A stretch of 64,000 nt of DNA from Epiperipatus broadwayi. Taxonomy: Eukaryota; Onychophora; Udeonychophora; Euonychophora; Peripatidae. The position numbers and the translations under genes are program-made. Of this stretch, positions 23,956-37,466 are shown one piece after another. The stretch lies in NCBI GenBank assembly GCA_028023455.1, contig JAQFVV010012441.1, positions 6,826,957 to 6,890,956 of the forward strand, read 5' to 3'. A model generated the notes under the pieces. That model was not told the origin of the DNA, made no database searches, and saw nothing but the letters and a program-made list of their open reading frames with translations. Position 1 is the first letter of the stretch. The number at the start of each line of letters is the position of its first letter.

Positions 23956-24409
23956 TCATCATCTCTCTTATAAATCTCTATTATATGAAAAATATTTATC
24001 TATATTAAATAATTACAATTTAAATTACAAGTGTCATACGAACTCAACCCACATTCTTAACACCATCCATGTTAGATAAATACAGCAAAGAATATTAATA
24101 TTCATTTACTAAACTAGAGATTGTCTCTAGTACAGATATGAACTTTAAAATTTAATTAAACAATTGTAATTTTTTATATAAATTATAAGTATATAATAAA
24201 CAAAAAGTTTAAACTCTTCAATATTCAAAATGTCATTAAATAAAAATAAATTGTAGCCAGTTTACAGCAGATATATCATCCTGGGTAGCATTTAACAATT
24301 AAAACTTAAAAGAAAAAATTTACTAAACATTCAGTTATTTATAATGAAAGTTTTTGATTTGACCGTTTTTATGTTACATGTGGAAAATAATTTGAAAAAA
24401 AAAAGATAA

Positions 24410-24680
24410 AAAAAATACATTAAATGCTTTTATTGATTGTGCAATAAAAAATAATTATTTCATCAATTACGATTGAGGTTTTTAGATTTAACTTCAAATA
24501 AAAGCATGGGAAGGGGCAGATACTAATTATGTTAATCCCTTATTATAAAAAACACAGATGGACTTAATTAATTTTTGGACCCCTCTTATAATTATTTTAA
24601 GTTAAATCTAAAAACTCCAATTGCATTTAAAGAAACAATTATTTTTTTATTTTTAAGGCACAGTCAATAAAAGCATTCAA
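24410..24680. mobile_element. Fold-back element of about 260 bp
   Basis: Left arm CATTAAATGCTTTTATTGA at 24,418-24,436 mirrors TCAATAAAAGCATTCAAT at 24,664-24,681. Inner arms TTTTTAGATTTAACTT and AAGTTAAATCTAAAAA mirror as well. Arms are imperfect, with no coding content. Confidence 0.6.
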
Positions 24681-24793
24681 TTTAAAAAATTTAATCTCTA
24701 TTATTTTTAAGATTTAGTATTGGCACAATAAATGAAAATGTAAAACTATAACTCATTTTGAATTGACTGTACACTTAAAGTTTATATATATAT

Positions 24794-27700
24794 TCTAACC
24801 TTGCCATTTGCATACTCACTTCCGGGCAATATAATATTAAATAAAAATGGGTTAGCTCAGTTACCGATAGCATAAGAACACTATCCCCCCCCCCCTTATT
24901 ACTATTTCAAATAGTAAACTTATAGTATTCTTACAACTTTAATAAATCCTACTCATTAAAATTAAACTAATAATTAAATCTTAATCTTTTATTTATAATA
25001 TTTTAGCTCAATAAAATTGCAGGTTCATAAAATTATTCTAAGATAATCAAATTACGGTAGTAAAACATGAAAAGGGATTTTTATGTCATACTCTACAATG
25101 CTTAACTACTAATAATACTAATAAATAATAATAATACTCTTTATTGGATGGACTAATTCTGTATATCTTTTTCTTCACTATAATTTTATTACTATAATAA
25201 AATAAAATACTATAATATAATCTTTTATCTTTATATAATAATGTAAGAAAATGTGGTAGCATTCATAATCTAACAAATAAAGGTGTGTGGCAATGGATAA
25301 CATATAATTCAATGTACCATTATGATAACTAATTTATGACCATAAGATAATGTAAAAAATGTGATGGCTTAAGTAAATAAATTCCAAGAAAATATTTAAA
25401 TTCTTAAAATAATACTTCATTTATTTTTTGTGCAAAAAATTATATGTTTGATTCTATTATTCTGGGTGTATCATGTGTTTGAATGGAAAAAAAACAGTCT
25501 TAACACACAAATTTTTGGAAAAAAAAAAAATTTTAACAAATTTTTATTATAACAATGAAAAAAATAACAATTTATTTACAATATTTACATTGGATATCCT
25601 TAATTTACACGTTCTACATTTTTTATTACTTAGTTATTAAAACAATCGAGAATTTATTTAAGTCTTCATTCTGACTTAAAATAATAATAATAAAACAATA
25701 CAATTTTATTTATCTTTTGTGATCATTCATTATGATAAAATAACAATTTTATTATACTAATTTTAATATATCGTATCTTGAAATATTATTTTGCTATGCT
25801 TCCTTTATAGAACATCCATTGAAACATAGTACGGAAAAACAAAATAATAATACCAATCAAGAGTATGAATCTTTTTAAAAAATAAACAATTTCATTTTGC
25901 AATGTTAAAAGATATCATATCAAAATATCTACTGATAATTTATTATTAGATTATGTGGATATCATTGTTCACTGCACTAGGATTAAAAAATATAATACAT
26001 CCCACTTAATATTACTATAATACTATATAGTTGTAATCACTGATATATTCCCTATTATTTACTAAATATAAAATTGTACCTATGCTTATTGTTTATATTG
26101 TTTTACTTTATAAACATTGTATTTTTAAAATATGCAATACTAATTTAAAATGAAATAAAACATTTTAAAAATTATTTAATATTTCAAAAGCAACTTTGCT
26201 TTACATATTTTATTCCTAAAGTTTATTTTATTTTCCAAAATATAAAATCTAAACATATTTTGTGATTCTTTTTCCTTTTGGATCTGTTGGATTTTCAATT
26301 CCAATTTATACCAATTATACTTCTTCTTACAAGTAAATGAACTTATCTCATTCAAACGATAGCATATATTAAACTCTAAATTATCTATTATTTCTTTTAA
26401 AATATACCATACTGTATGATGTAGTTACATTAGAAATCTAGATAGCAAATAAATGAGTAGGCAAGGGAAGAAAAACTAGAGTATAACTCATAGCACATAT
26501 CAAAGAAATACCATAGCACAATGTATCTATAAGAAATAGAGGCATTACATTTTCTGTCTAATGTCCTCCAATACTATCAATGATGTTGAAGCTATTCCTT
26601 CAGCTTTATTAAAACATCAATACTTAAAGAAAAATAGACACTGTCCACAAATAAATATATCAGTCACTGGGCATTGTTAACTGTACTGTATATCTAATCA
26701 GATTACTAAATATTATTCATATTCCCTTATTACATCCTACCTTAATATCATCTCTTGGGTTCGTGTTCATAATACTACAGCCAAGTCACTACCTTATCAT
26801 CATTTCCTGAAAGATTTATCAAATCTTACATCGACAAAAAACTAACTTGCATATTCAAAATAATAAACAAAATTCAATTATAATTAGAGTGATCTTACTA
26901 ATCCACAACAAAAGTTTGCTTTACTTTCTTATTCTATATTCTAAACACACACAAACTTGTCATACGAATCCTTGGAACATCCAATAATATGAAAGTTTTT
27001 TTAAAAGAATCACATAAATATTTATTATCATGTTGTGTTATATTACTAATATAAAATTATAGTATGCATATTCCCAAAATAAATCCTAATCTCATAATTT
27101 TAAAGTGTTGTATAAATGCGTTTGCATATAATTTAACATTTAAACTTCCATACATTATAATTCATAAGGCAATCTGCAAAAAAGAAAACAAAATATACAT
27201 CATAAAAATATATCAATATTTATTAATTATTACCAAGTAATATTGACTTGTCATCACCTTGCAGTCTTCGGTTTTCCATCAATTAGATACAATATTGCAC
27301 ACATGAAAAACACATCCATACTTCTATTTAAAATGTTCTTATTTAAATTATTAAATTATTTTACTACAAGATTCTAATATTATCAATAAATTAATATTCA
27401 TGTTCCTACTCTTATAAACCAAAATAATTACATTTTAAAAAATTAATAAACGAGTTAACTATTTTTACTTAATCTTCAGCTGAAATGAAATTTTCTTTAT
27501 AAAGTTCAAAATGCTTTTTATTTTCTAAAGAGTTTTTTTTTTTTTAATGTTCTCTTCAAGAGCAATTCTACAACCTCCTCCATTGCTACGATGATGAACA
27601 AGACAAAATGTTTCCAGCGGTAAGTGTTGTATGAACTTCCAGTACAAAAATCTCAGATTTAAAAAATGCATAATAAAAAAATAATAAAACGACGTCTTAA

Positions 27701-29780
27701 AAATCTTGAAAAATTAAATAAAATAATAATCAATCTGTCCTGGAAGAGTTTATAGAATAATAGTTCATGTTTCTATTATCCAGAGTGATGGTTATTAAAA
27801 CCATAATAAAATTATAACAGTTAAAAATAATTCATTGAAGTTACTATCCTAGAATATTCTATGTCTGTGGATTGATGCATCATTTCATTTGGCTTAGCTT
27901 GAATTATCCGGATAAACTATTTGCCACTATTAAATATTTCCATAATTCTATATTTTATTTACTCATGCATTCCTTTTCTCTGTAGGTTTCTTCTTTAATA
28001 AAATTTATTGCTATTTATTACCTATTTTCAACGGTTTCATTCTTGTCTTAGAATTCAGATTTTAAAAACAATTTTATAAAAATGTGTATAACCCTATATC
28101 TCAGGTTTTATATAACATACGCTTTCATAAATATTTTCCATTAGTCTTTACTTAAGATAATTTCTTAAAAAATATTGATAATGTTTCCTTCAAAAAGGAT
28201 ATAACATTTATTTCTATAGCATTGTTTCCATAAGATTATTATAAAATATACTTGTCATATCACTTATTAATCTTGGACAAGCCTATCTTGCTGTTATATA
28301 AAATAATACGTAATTTACTTTTAGTCGGCAAATAGCTTTCCTATTAAGCTTCCTATACAATGTCCATAAAAATAATTTATTCACTGGAATAGTCCTCTGT
28401 GTTAATATTTTTAATATTACATTCACAATTATTTTATTTATCTTTAAAATTTCCACTAAATACATTTTACTTATCGGCATTTTCGTATTTTTATTGCGAA
28501 GTAGATTAAGTTTCCGATGAATACTCCTGGCAGAGAATATTAAAAAATTAGCAAGGTATATTAAAATGAAGTTATTAAATATATTTTTATTTTACACTCT
28601 CTTTGCAAATACTTTTAAATAAATGTTCTATATGAGTTTTGCAAATAAATTGTACCAGAGTACTAAAAATTGACTAAAATAATAAAAATTTAAAATTACT
28701 ATATCCTCGATAGCTTCTACACTTGATCACTAATACAGATCACCCTTAGTCACATTTTTAATCACCCCTGATACCCCCATGTAATCAGTATTTATATCCT
28801 AGAAAATACCTCATCCCATTGGTTGATTCTTACTTTTCATTTGATACCAAATTTGCATATTGTTACATTCTTACACAATTAAATTTCAAAATAAAAAATA
28901 TGACGTATTATAACTTTAAAAATATTATTTAAAAATATTACTTTTAAATCAATTATTACTTTACTAAATTAATTAAACATTTAAAATGACTTTTTTTTAA
29001 ACAATATTTAATAATTTCTCCCACCTTTAATATTTAATTTATCTATTTTATTTTAAAACAAAATATTTAATTTTTATTAGCTATATTTATCTTTATTACA
29101 TTATTTAAACATTTATAATGTCTAACTTAATATTTGCTTTTATGATAAGTAATAATTATATCCAATTTTATAATGCAATTTTAAAATACTTTGAACTTGA
29201 CTAATCTAAATACTAGCAAGCAAGTGTGTATAATCATACATTATACAAATCACATGACTAATAGCCAAGACAGACTATCTGATTTTCTGTCTGGGAATAA
29301 TAATAAATTGCAACACTAGTTGAATTGAATAAAATAATACAATAATACAAAATTTGGAAGAATAATTTAGAAAATATAGAATTAAATACAACTTTCACTA
29401 CCATAAAACTTACTTTTAAAATATATGATATTAATTATAATTATTAAATATAATTTATAAAAATAAATATAACATTTATTTAACTATAAGTTTAAGACTA
29501 TGAAAATCAAACTTTTAAACATACTTTTAAATATTTATAGCTGTGTTATTTATTATGGCCAGCTTTTGCAACCATATGTAATAATATGTTTAGCTTTATT
29601 TAACTATTCTTAAGTGATTCATTATAATTTTATACACTACATATTTTATTTAGCTTCAAATTGTACCTTAAGATATTATTAAAAAAATATAACTAACACA
29701 TCAAGAGAACATATACTAAAATTTAAAATTTTTAGTAATTTACTGTGATGAGCTGATTCTGACCTATAGAAAAGGGCACA
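24794..29780. mobile_element. Diverged solo LTR of the giant-LTR family
   Basis: It starts TATATTCTAACCTTGCC (compare TGTAACCTTCCCCC of the intact LTRs) and ends GACCTATAGAAAAGGGCACA (compare GATCTACAGACAAGGGCACA), with AT-repeats outside both ends. Within it GCATAAGAACACTATCC, TCTCACTTCCGGG-like words, GATGCTAAAGCTATT-type words and TAGCTGTGTTATTT.TTATGGCCAGCTTT recur in the same order as in the LTRs at 37.5 and 45.2 kb. Its length of about 4.99 kb exceeds their 4.58 kb, and no second LTR or internal region is attached. It is much older than the intact element and may be a sister subfamily. Confidence 0.75.

Positions 29781-29832
<52 letters not shown>
29781..29832. repeat. (TA)n(TG)n microsatellite
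   Basis: TA dinucleotides to about 29,806, then TG dinucleotides. It sits between the solo LTR and the Penelope-like fragment. Confidence 0.95.
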
Positions 29833-29834
29833 AA

Positions 29835-30965
29835 ACATTACAAGCTTAAAGCTAAACTAGTCAATATAAAATCAAAACTACCCCAAATCCAAAATTAAAC
29901 CAGACCAGCATAAAAATAATATTAAAACACAACTTAAGGTTTCACTGCTACAAGCAGACTTCTCAAATATAAAGAACTACAAAAACTACACAATATATAT
30001 AATATTAAAAACTACCCATAAATCCATTCACTTCCCATCCACCCTTAATATTAAAAGAACTCTTAAATAAGTTAATTGCTTCAGAATAATAAATTTTCAA
30101 TAATAAAGACTCTTTAATTCTTCTTTTGATTTCATTTCTCTCAAAGAAGACAACATTAGCTTCATCAAAATGAATACTGTGGCCTGTTTCTTTTTCATGG
30201 ACTTACAAAGCATAACTAAGATATCTATTTTTAACTCTACTTTTATGAAACTTTATTCTTTCATTTAAACTCAAACTACTCTGATCTATGTAAACCTTAC
30301 AAAATAAATAAGGGATAAAATATACTACACCAGGAATAGTCTTTCTATCAAAAACTTCTTTTGTATTATTTAATAAATTATTCAATGTAACACCCCTTTT
30401 CCAAGCAATCTTCTTATTTCCAAACAATTTACTATTTCTACACACAATTTTATAAGAAGACAATTTAAATGGCAAAAAAAATAAATTCATATTTTTCTTT
30501 AATCTTTACATCTTTACAAATATTGCTATTAAATAAAATACTTTTAACAAATTTATCAGAGTATACAACACTCAAGTAATCCTTATAAAATTGATATTTC
30601 TGAAACAAAACTACCCCACTTGAATTTTTTAATTTAATATTCCTATGACAATAATTCCTTAAAGCAGCTACTTTATGAGATACAGACTGATAACTATCAG
30701 GTTTAATTATAGATCTTAATTCTTTACTTTTAACTAAACGACTGCACAATAAACAATTAATTTCTACATTTCTAATCACCAAAAGATCTAAAAATTTTAA
30801 CTTACCAAAATCTAACCCCCTCCTTCTAACACAAATTTTATAGAAGGATGAAAACAATTAAACTCATTTACAAATTTCTTCAATTTATCATTCTCAACTA
30901 CAAATAAACAATCATCAACATATCTGACAAATAATTTTACATATAAACAATTCTTTTTAATAATA
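29835..30965 (-). pseudogene. Penelope-like element fragment, minus strand
   Basis: Minus strand, in order: KLFVRYVDDCLFVVEND with the reverse-transcriptase YVDD at 30,922-30,911; then FHPSIKFVLE-type sequence; then, after a frameshift, KLKFLDLLVIRN and a region ending in an RNYCHRNI-type helix typical of the Penelope RT thumb. Last comes a GIY-YIG endonuclease region (30,203-30,490) with VVYFIPY and YIDQSSLSLNERIKFHKSRV. The usual YIG has become YID and the frame is broken at least twice, so it is inactive. The fingers and N-terminal part of RT are missing. About 545 bp of its 3' part is inverted-repeated in the next feature. Confidence 0.85.
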
Positions 30966-31519
30966 ATATGGAAGAGGAAATTGCTTGGAAAAGGGGTGTT
31001 ACATTAAATAATTTATTAAATAATACAAAAGAAGTTTTTGATAGAAAGACTATTCCTGGTGTAGTATATTTTATCCCTTGTTTATTTCCTAAGAAGGTTT
31101 ACATAGGTCAGAGTAGTTTGAGTTTAAATGAAAAAATAAAAGTTCATAGAAGTAGAGTTAAAAATAGATATTTTAGTTCTGCTTTGTATGTCCATGAAAA
31201 AGATACAAGACACACTATTGATTTTAATGAAGCTAAGGTTGTCTTCTTTGAGAAAAATGAAATCAAAAGAAAAATTAAAGAGTCTTTATTATTGAAAATT
31301 TATTATTCTGAAGCAATTAACTTATTTAAGAGTTCTTTTAATATTAAGGGTGGATGGGAAGTGAATGGATTTGTGGGTAGTTTTTAATATTATATATATT
31401 GTGTAGTTTTTGTAGTTCTTTACACTTGAGAAGTCTGCTTGTAGCAGTGAAATCTTAGGTTGTGTTTTAATATTATTTTTATGCTGGTCTGGTTTAATTT
31501 TGGATTTGGGGTAGTTTAT
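30966..31519 (+). pseudogene. Penelope-like element 3' fragment with open GIY-YIG domain
   Basis: The plus strand has an open frame (30,968-31,387, 139 codons) with IAWKRGVTLNNLLNNT, VVYFIPCLFPKKVYIGQSSL, NEKIKVHRSRVK, HTIDFNEAKVVF and a C-terminal WEVNGFVGSF. This is the linker plus GIY-YIG nuclease domain found at the C-terminus of Penelope-like retroelements. The YIG element is intact, and the downstream H.IDF.EAKV block is the family's usual following motif. It is only the 3' end of an element. It mirrors 29,877-30,435 with modest divergence and ends at a (TA)n tract. The first few codons come from the junction, not from the element. Confidence 0.85.
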
Positions 31520-31554
<35 letters not shown>

Positions 31555-34500
31555 ATGTAACCTAGTGTTATTGACACTTGGTTTATTTGGCATTGTTTCC
31601 ACAGAAAAACAATGCTATTTTTTTTTAAATAAAAAGATAAAATAATAATAATATTAAGTGATTAATAAAGTATGCTATTTACTCACTTTAACATGTTTTA
31701 AGCAAATAACTAATAAATTTAGTAATCCAATGTCATTTTGAAGAAGAGCATGAATAATTTAATTAAAATATTAACAATAAGAGCAATTTAATATAGTATA
31801 AAAGCACATATCATAAACAGTAATTGATTTGGATGGGTAGAGGGAGAGTAGATAAATGTCTTATCATAAAGCACAATAACTTCTGATAATTTATTTTGTA
31901 GAAAATCATATTTAAAAGAAATATACATCACTAATTATTAATTAAGTATATTTATTATTTTTCATTATTTGTCAAATCACTTTGTAATCTATTTAAATCA
32001 TACGGAAATATATGACTATAATAAGTTTTTTTTTTCTTTTCTTTTGTTTAAGTTATAATTAAATGATTATTTTTCTGTAAGAGGTCGCTAAAAGAAGACC
32101 GCCAAATTTTGAAGAAAGTTTAGTCTGACATTAGTTTTACAAGGAGGAAGCAGTACTGAAATTCGGTAACAAATTTTTTTTATATTTTTTATTGCAGAAA
32201 TAAATATAAGTCCAGTAAATATTTAATAATATCATGCATGGCTAATCCTATTTGATAAGATATTCTGTTTTCTGTGGCCATCTACCTATTTAAAGCTTTT
32301 TATACGCAAAAATATACTATCGTATGATAAAGTTCAAAATGACCGTATTAACTACAGCAATCACGGAAAATGTCATTATGTTTAAAATAAGTAATATAAG
32401 TAATTTCCAGGAAATAATCAATTATTTGTTAACTTTACCTTATTTAATAATCTTTTCGTGGTATAAAATAAAAATTATAATTAAAAAGACATATTAGAAA
32501 AGCCAAGGAAAGTTAACTAGAAAATTTCACGCTCTTTCTAAAAGAAATTGTCTGCTTTTGAAAATAATGTAAGTTCCCCACGTTAAAATATGTTTTATTC
32601 ACTGAAAAATTATCTAGAAATAATATTAATGATAAAGGATATTTACTTATGCACCTGTATATTTTTTAAAAAGAAAATATAAATTTTCTCAAGGCAAATA
32701 TCGGAAAATTTGTATGTGTGCATTTTACGGAGAATTCATTATTAAAGAAAAATTATAATTCCTAGAGTAGGAATAAAAACTACAAACATTAGTGACTTAA
32801 TTATAACCCTAATATAATATGTTATATTATACATCAACTGGAGTCATTAAAACTTTAGATCTACGTAAGTCAGCTGCAGTCCTTATAATAATATTATTTT
32901 GGAAAATTCGCGCATTAGTTTTATTCCTAAGCCATCTAGCTAAAAATGATACGTATCGCCAATAGTAAAAAGAAAAGAATTGTATATGTGATCGTCTATC
33001 GTCAAATATTCGTCATGTTAAAATATGTATTGTTTTCTTGGATCCCCAAAATTATAGCAGTTAATTCAAAGAAGAATTAACATCCAACGCTGCTATGTTT
33101 TCTTTGCCTAATTTATTAATTGCACCAGAATGGAGGCAACTTTTATATAAATAAAATAATAAAATGTGTTTCTTATTTTAAATTTGCTTCGTGAACTACG
33201 AATGGATCAAGTTCTTCATCCAGATAAATTGCCCAACGGAAAAACATTTTTCCAGTGAGATTATAAGCACTTGTTAAGTAATGATTTTTTTTTTACTAAT
33301 TTGTAAAATTATGTGTATTTTTTTTTATATCAACAGGTGAAAGGCTGTATAGTCAAGTAATATTTAAATGACCTTGTAATCATAAAGGTATGGTTTCATG
33401 TAATTATTCAAGGTTAAATTTATATTTGACATAAAAAAAAAAAAACTTTTTTTTATAAAATGTGTTTACTTATGAGATGCAATTATGGGTATAAATTTAT
33501 ATGTTAGATGCGTAAAAGAAGAAAAATTCAGATACTTAATAGGTAAAATATCTAGTTAAAATTATCAGAAGTAATTAAAGAGAAGTGCTATACAGGATAT
33601 TACTTATTTAAAGTTTGAAACAAATTTATACTATGTTAATTGCAGAACTTATTCCCAATTATTCTTTATTAACGCATTCACTTAATTAAGTTCAAGATAC
33701 TAGACTACCAATTACTTGTTGAATGTTTCTTTGGCAAAGGTGAAAATAATTATGGTTTATTCTGTGTTATCCATTGATTTCAGACGTTGATCTAAGTATA
33801 CCCCGGAACATAAATTTAGTGTAATTAGTGTATTTGCTTGTCTTGCCCCGATATAGCATTGGTATATGCTTAAGATTCACATAAGTAATAACTGTAATGT
33901 CTTTATTTTGTGGGATGGAAATTGATCTCCCCAAAAGCTTTATTTTCCATCAGGGGAATAGATAAATCTAGTATTCGGGTATGTTTATAACCCAAGTGAT
34001 CGCTTCTCAGAGTTAGGACGATCAGTAATTTATATCGTATTTAGTGTATTTCATTCATTAAAATCCCAGGAGAGGATTATAATTGGTGTGTGTTCCTATT
34101 ATGCCCAAGTAAGAGGCAAGGACCCACCAAACTATTTTAATGTAGTAGTTAACTCTACAGACCTTCGGTGTTATTCCATATTCCTCATGAGAAAATAGAG
34201 ATAATTCCACCACGGAAGGTGTTGAATATTGTGTTTTGTTTAGAAAGTTATGGCAAGATAACGGGTATATTGAAGGTTAATTCCTTACGATCCATTTAGT
34301 ATAAATAGCGTGCTAGTATATATGATCAATGTCTGGATTGTGTGGCAGAATAGTGCTGGTAATCCACACGTAAGTCAATGGAGAGAGTAAGTTTAAAATT
34401 GCATGAGTTAGAAATTTTTATTTGCCAATGGAGGGTTCAAATACTAGGTTTAATTCGGGTTAATGATTAAGTAGCACTCACAATATAACTTATACTGAGG

Positions 34501-36450
34501 AATACAATGTGTATAACAACTTCAGTTGTTATTAAGGTAAATATTAAAATAATAAGTGTAACTTCTGATAAATAACCCATAAATTATAATCAGTTATCTA
34601 AATAAAAACTATCATTTAGTTAAAGATATGATAATAAAAATCATTTGTACGCATTGCCTAGAATCAGATTATTTGTATTTTAAAACAAATAGTTAGTTAA
34701 TAAAGTTAAGTAACCGTTCATATAAGATACACTAAATGGATGAGTTGATGTATCGATAATAATATTTATTTTGTTATATTCAATTTGCATAAATGTAAAA
34801 AGAAGATGAAGAAGTAGTTCTAATCCAGGTCTAAAAGTATAGACGAATTAATGTTAGTTATATTTTGTTTTATCCGTATGGGATCGAATAAATTGTATAT
34901 GTTTGTTTATTATGTTAATCATAAAGGATAGTTTTGTTAAATTGTAATAATAAATCATAATCTTGTTAAAATTTAATAATAAATTATAGTCTTGTTACAA
35001 GTTGTCTTGAGTCATTTTTCTTGTGTGCTAAATAAAAGTGTATTGGCATAATACTTGCAATACATTCTTGAGTCCAAAATCATTTATGAAATCTTAAATT
35101 CAATACACCAGATAGACAATTGTAAGCAGATCATAATATTTCAGTATAGTTTAATTTAATAAGAATTATTTATGGAATTGAAAACTTCAGACCAAGATAT
35201 TTTATTTTATATGTGTGTAAAACCACTTTATTCCCAAACTAGTAGGTTTTGGTTGCACATTATTTCGTACACATTTAAGTGAAGTGTCTAAGTAATAAAT
35301 CTTAGTTAAATTATTGTGTTGTCATGGATAATGGAAGGACACAAAAGCACCCTTGTCTTTTCATCATTCCGACTGAGATTCTGGATTAAAAAGGGCTGTA
35401 TTATTCAAAATTATGTGTTGTTATTGAATATGGTTATCATCTCATTAAATATTATAATAGTTGATATGTGGATGAAGACACCTGGAATTTAAATAAGGTA
35501 AATGTTTCCTATAGCCAACCAGAATGTCAGTCATATGCGACAACACAATACTGCCGAGCATTTTTCTTTAAAAATAACAGAGAACCCTGAGATTAGTGTC
35601 ATTATTATAAGTGCTCTTAAATTAAGAATTGATTCATTATGATCAATATTACAAGCGTGGCATGGCTTAAGAGATTGAAACTTCTGATTGTATAATAATA
35701 AAATATTGAGATCATATTGGCAAATTAATGAATGTTTTATTTTAGTCAGTAATATTAACAATGACATGAAATCATCATCATCATTGTCGAACAGTGCAAG
35801 TACTTACAGCTCAGAGAATGTGTTTTGGATAGAGAAATAATGTTAGTTTATTCTAAATTTTCTTTTTAAATTTATTTTATTAATGATAATTTTTTTTTAT
35901 TCTATCTCTGTCTGAACTGCATATCGCTGTAGCTGAATTATTATAACTAACCAAACGTCGAGCTATATTAGATAAAAATATAGGGTTTGCTACCCGAATC
36001 ATAGACGGAAGCGATTTGGATTTCCGAAGTGATTTAATAAATCTGAAGTCATTCGTTAATTAGGTTAGAATATATATATATCAACTTTAAGTTAAAATGT
36101 ATATCCCTTATGTATGTATTGTATGTAGTAGGTGTATATAATATTATATGTTTATATAAGTCAATAAAAATATGAAATATTTTTTACATGAAAACTGTTT
36201 AACATTTTTACTTTGATTGCAAGTTTTTTATTTTTAAAAAAACAAGATGCAAGTATATTGTAAATAACTTTACTTAATACATATAATTTTGCTTTAAATC
36301 AATTTCATATATATATAGACATGGCTGCAGTATGTTAATATGCGTACTTTTTATGTATATATCATATTCAATATGTGTAGATAATTATATGTAAGTGTAA
36401 TAATGGTCAAGGCTAAATGGATTTGTAAGTCATCAGTAAATGCTAGTCAT
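31520..36450. other. Five-kilobase stretch without recognisable elements
   Basis: After a (TA)n tract (31,518-31,553) this is the longest part of the window with little visible repetition. Open frames are short. The 78-codon minus frame at 35,531-35,767 shows only a CHAC..D motif and no family. Around 33,780-34,480 the sequence is somewhat less AT-rich, with words such as TTTAGTGTA.TT.GTGTATTT recurring loosely. Regulatory or non-coding transcribed sequence cannot be excluded. Confidence 0.4.
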
Positions 36451-36604
36451 CACTTAGACAATCCTAATATTAATAACAATCAAAAATTTCAAACTGTTGT
36501 CAACGCAAGCTCCTTTATTGTTTCATCTTTATTGTTAAAAGGAGGTTGCCTTGACAACAGTTTGAAATTGTAGATTTTTATTGATATTGGGTTTGTCTAA
36601 GTGT
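36451..36604. mobile_element. Fold-back element (MITE-like), 154 bp
   Basis: CACTTAGACAATCCTAATAT at the left mirrors ATATTGGGTTTGTCTAAGTG at the right. TTTCAAACTGTTGTCAA mirrors TTGACAACAGTTTGAAA. The central part is T-rich. The right arm is also present at 6640-6735. Confidence 0.75.
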
Positions 36605-37466
36605 TGAGTGGCTTTTAATGATTATATATATATATAAGAAATCAGTAAGTAACTTTTCTTATAAGCAACTTTTTTATTACTTAAATAGTAACTAATAAAA
36701 TTTAATAGTGAGCATTATTTAAAACATTTTCGCCATTCTTCCTGTCTAAAAAGTTAATTCACATATGTAAAAACTTAATGTGTCTTCTCTCTTTCATAGA
36801 CATTTTAAACAAATCCACAAAATTTCAACAACTTATATTGAACTTGAACATATTAAGTATCAAGTTTAAAACGTTAAAAAAAATGTTATTAAACTGAAAA
36901 AAAAAAAAAGAAAATTCAAAAAAGCATGTTTTATCAATACAGAAGAACATTTAATAAATAAACAATGTAATTGTGTTAATATACATAAATTATGGAAAAT
37001 TAACCCCTCACCTGTAAATGATAATATTGTTTGACTTAAACTAATCTTTTTTTTTAAATTTTAACTTTTAAATATTGGATAGTATTGCATATATGCCATA
37101 ACTTAGCAATAGCTACTATTTACTTTTATATAATGGTATGTTTAATATTGTAGAGTTTATTATAGACTTTTTGTTCATAAATATATATGTGTATAAAATA
37201 CATTTATCATCAACATTATTTTCAATAATTATTCATTCACTATAAAATAAATATCTCTCCAGGTTTAATACCATTTTTTTAAATCCACACCCTCTTCTCT
37301 CTACATTATAGGAGCTAACTTTTTTATTTCTACCATTTCACATGTGAACTTATTCTAGATATTCTATAATCTCTTGGAATTCAATTCTATGTTATCAGCT
37401 TTTCTAGAAATTTGTTCTATATTTCATTTTCAATCTCTTCGTTTTACTCCTAATATATATATATAT
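36605..37466. other. AT-rich spacer before the LTR element
   Basis: No gene seen. Long A- and T-runs. It ends in the (TA)n tract 37,452-37,466 into which the LTR retrotransposon is inserted. Confidence 0.4.

Larger units (their letters stand above)
22601..24793. other. AT-rich spacer
   Basis: No genes found. An inverted pair near 24,478-24,490 and 24,600-24,617 (TTTTTAGATTTAACTT / AAGTTAAATCTAAAAA) marks a small fold-back of about 260 bp spanning roughly 24,410-24,680, whose outer arms (CATTAAATGCTTTTATTGA.TGTGC) also mirror each other. A fragment of the hammerhead-bearing family lies at 23,905-23,975. Confidence 0.5.

Noticed and set aside
35531-35767. 78-codon frame with a CHAC motif as a small zinc protein
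   Set aside because: Short, single motif, no start context, no relative in the window.
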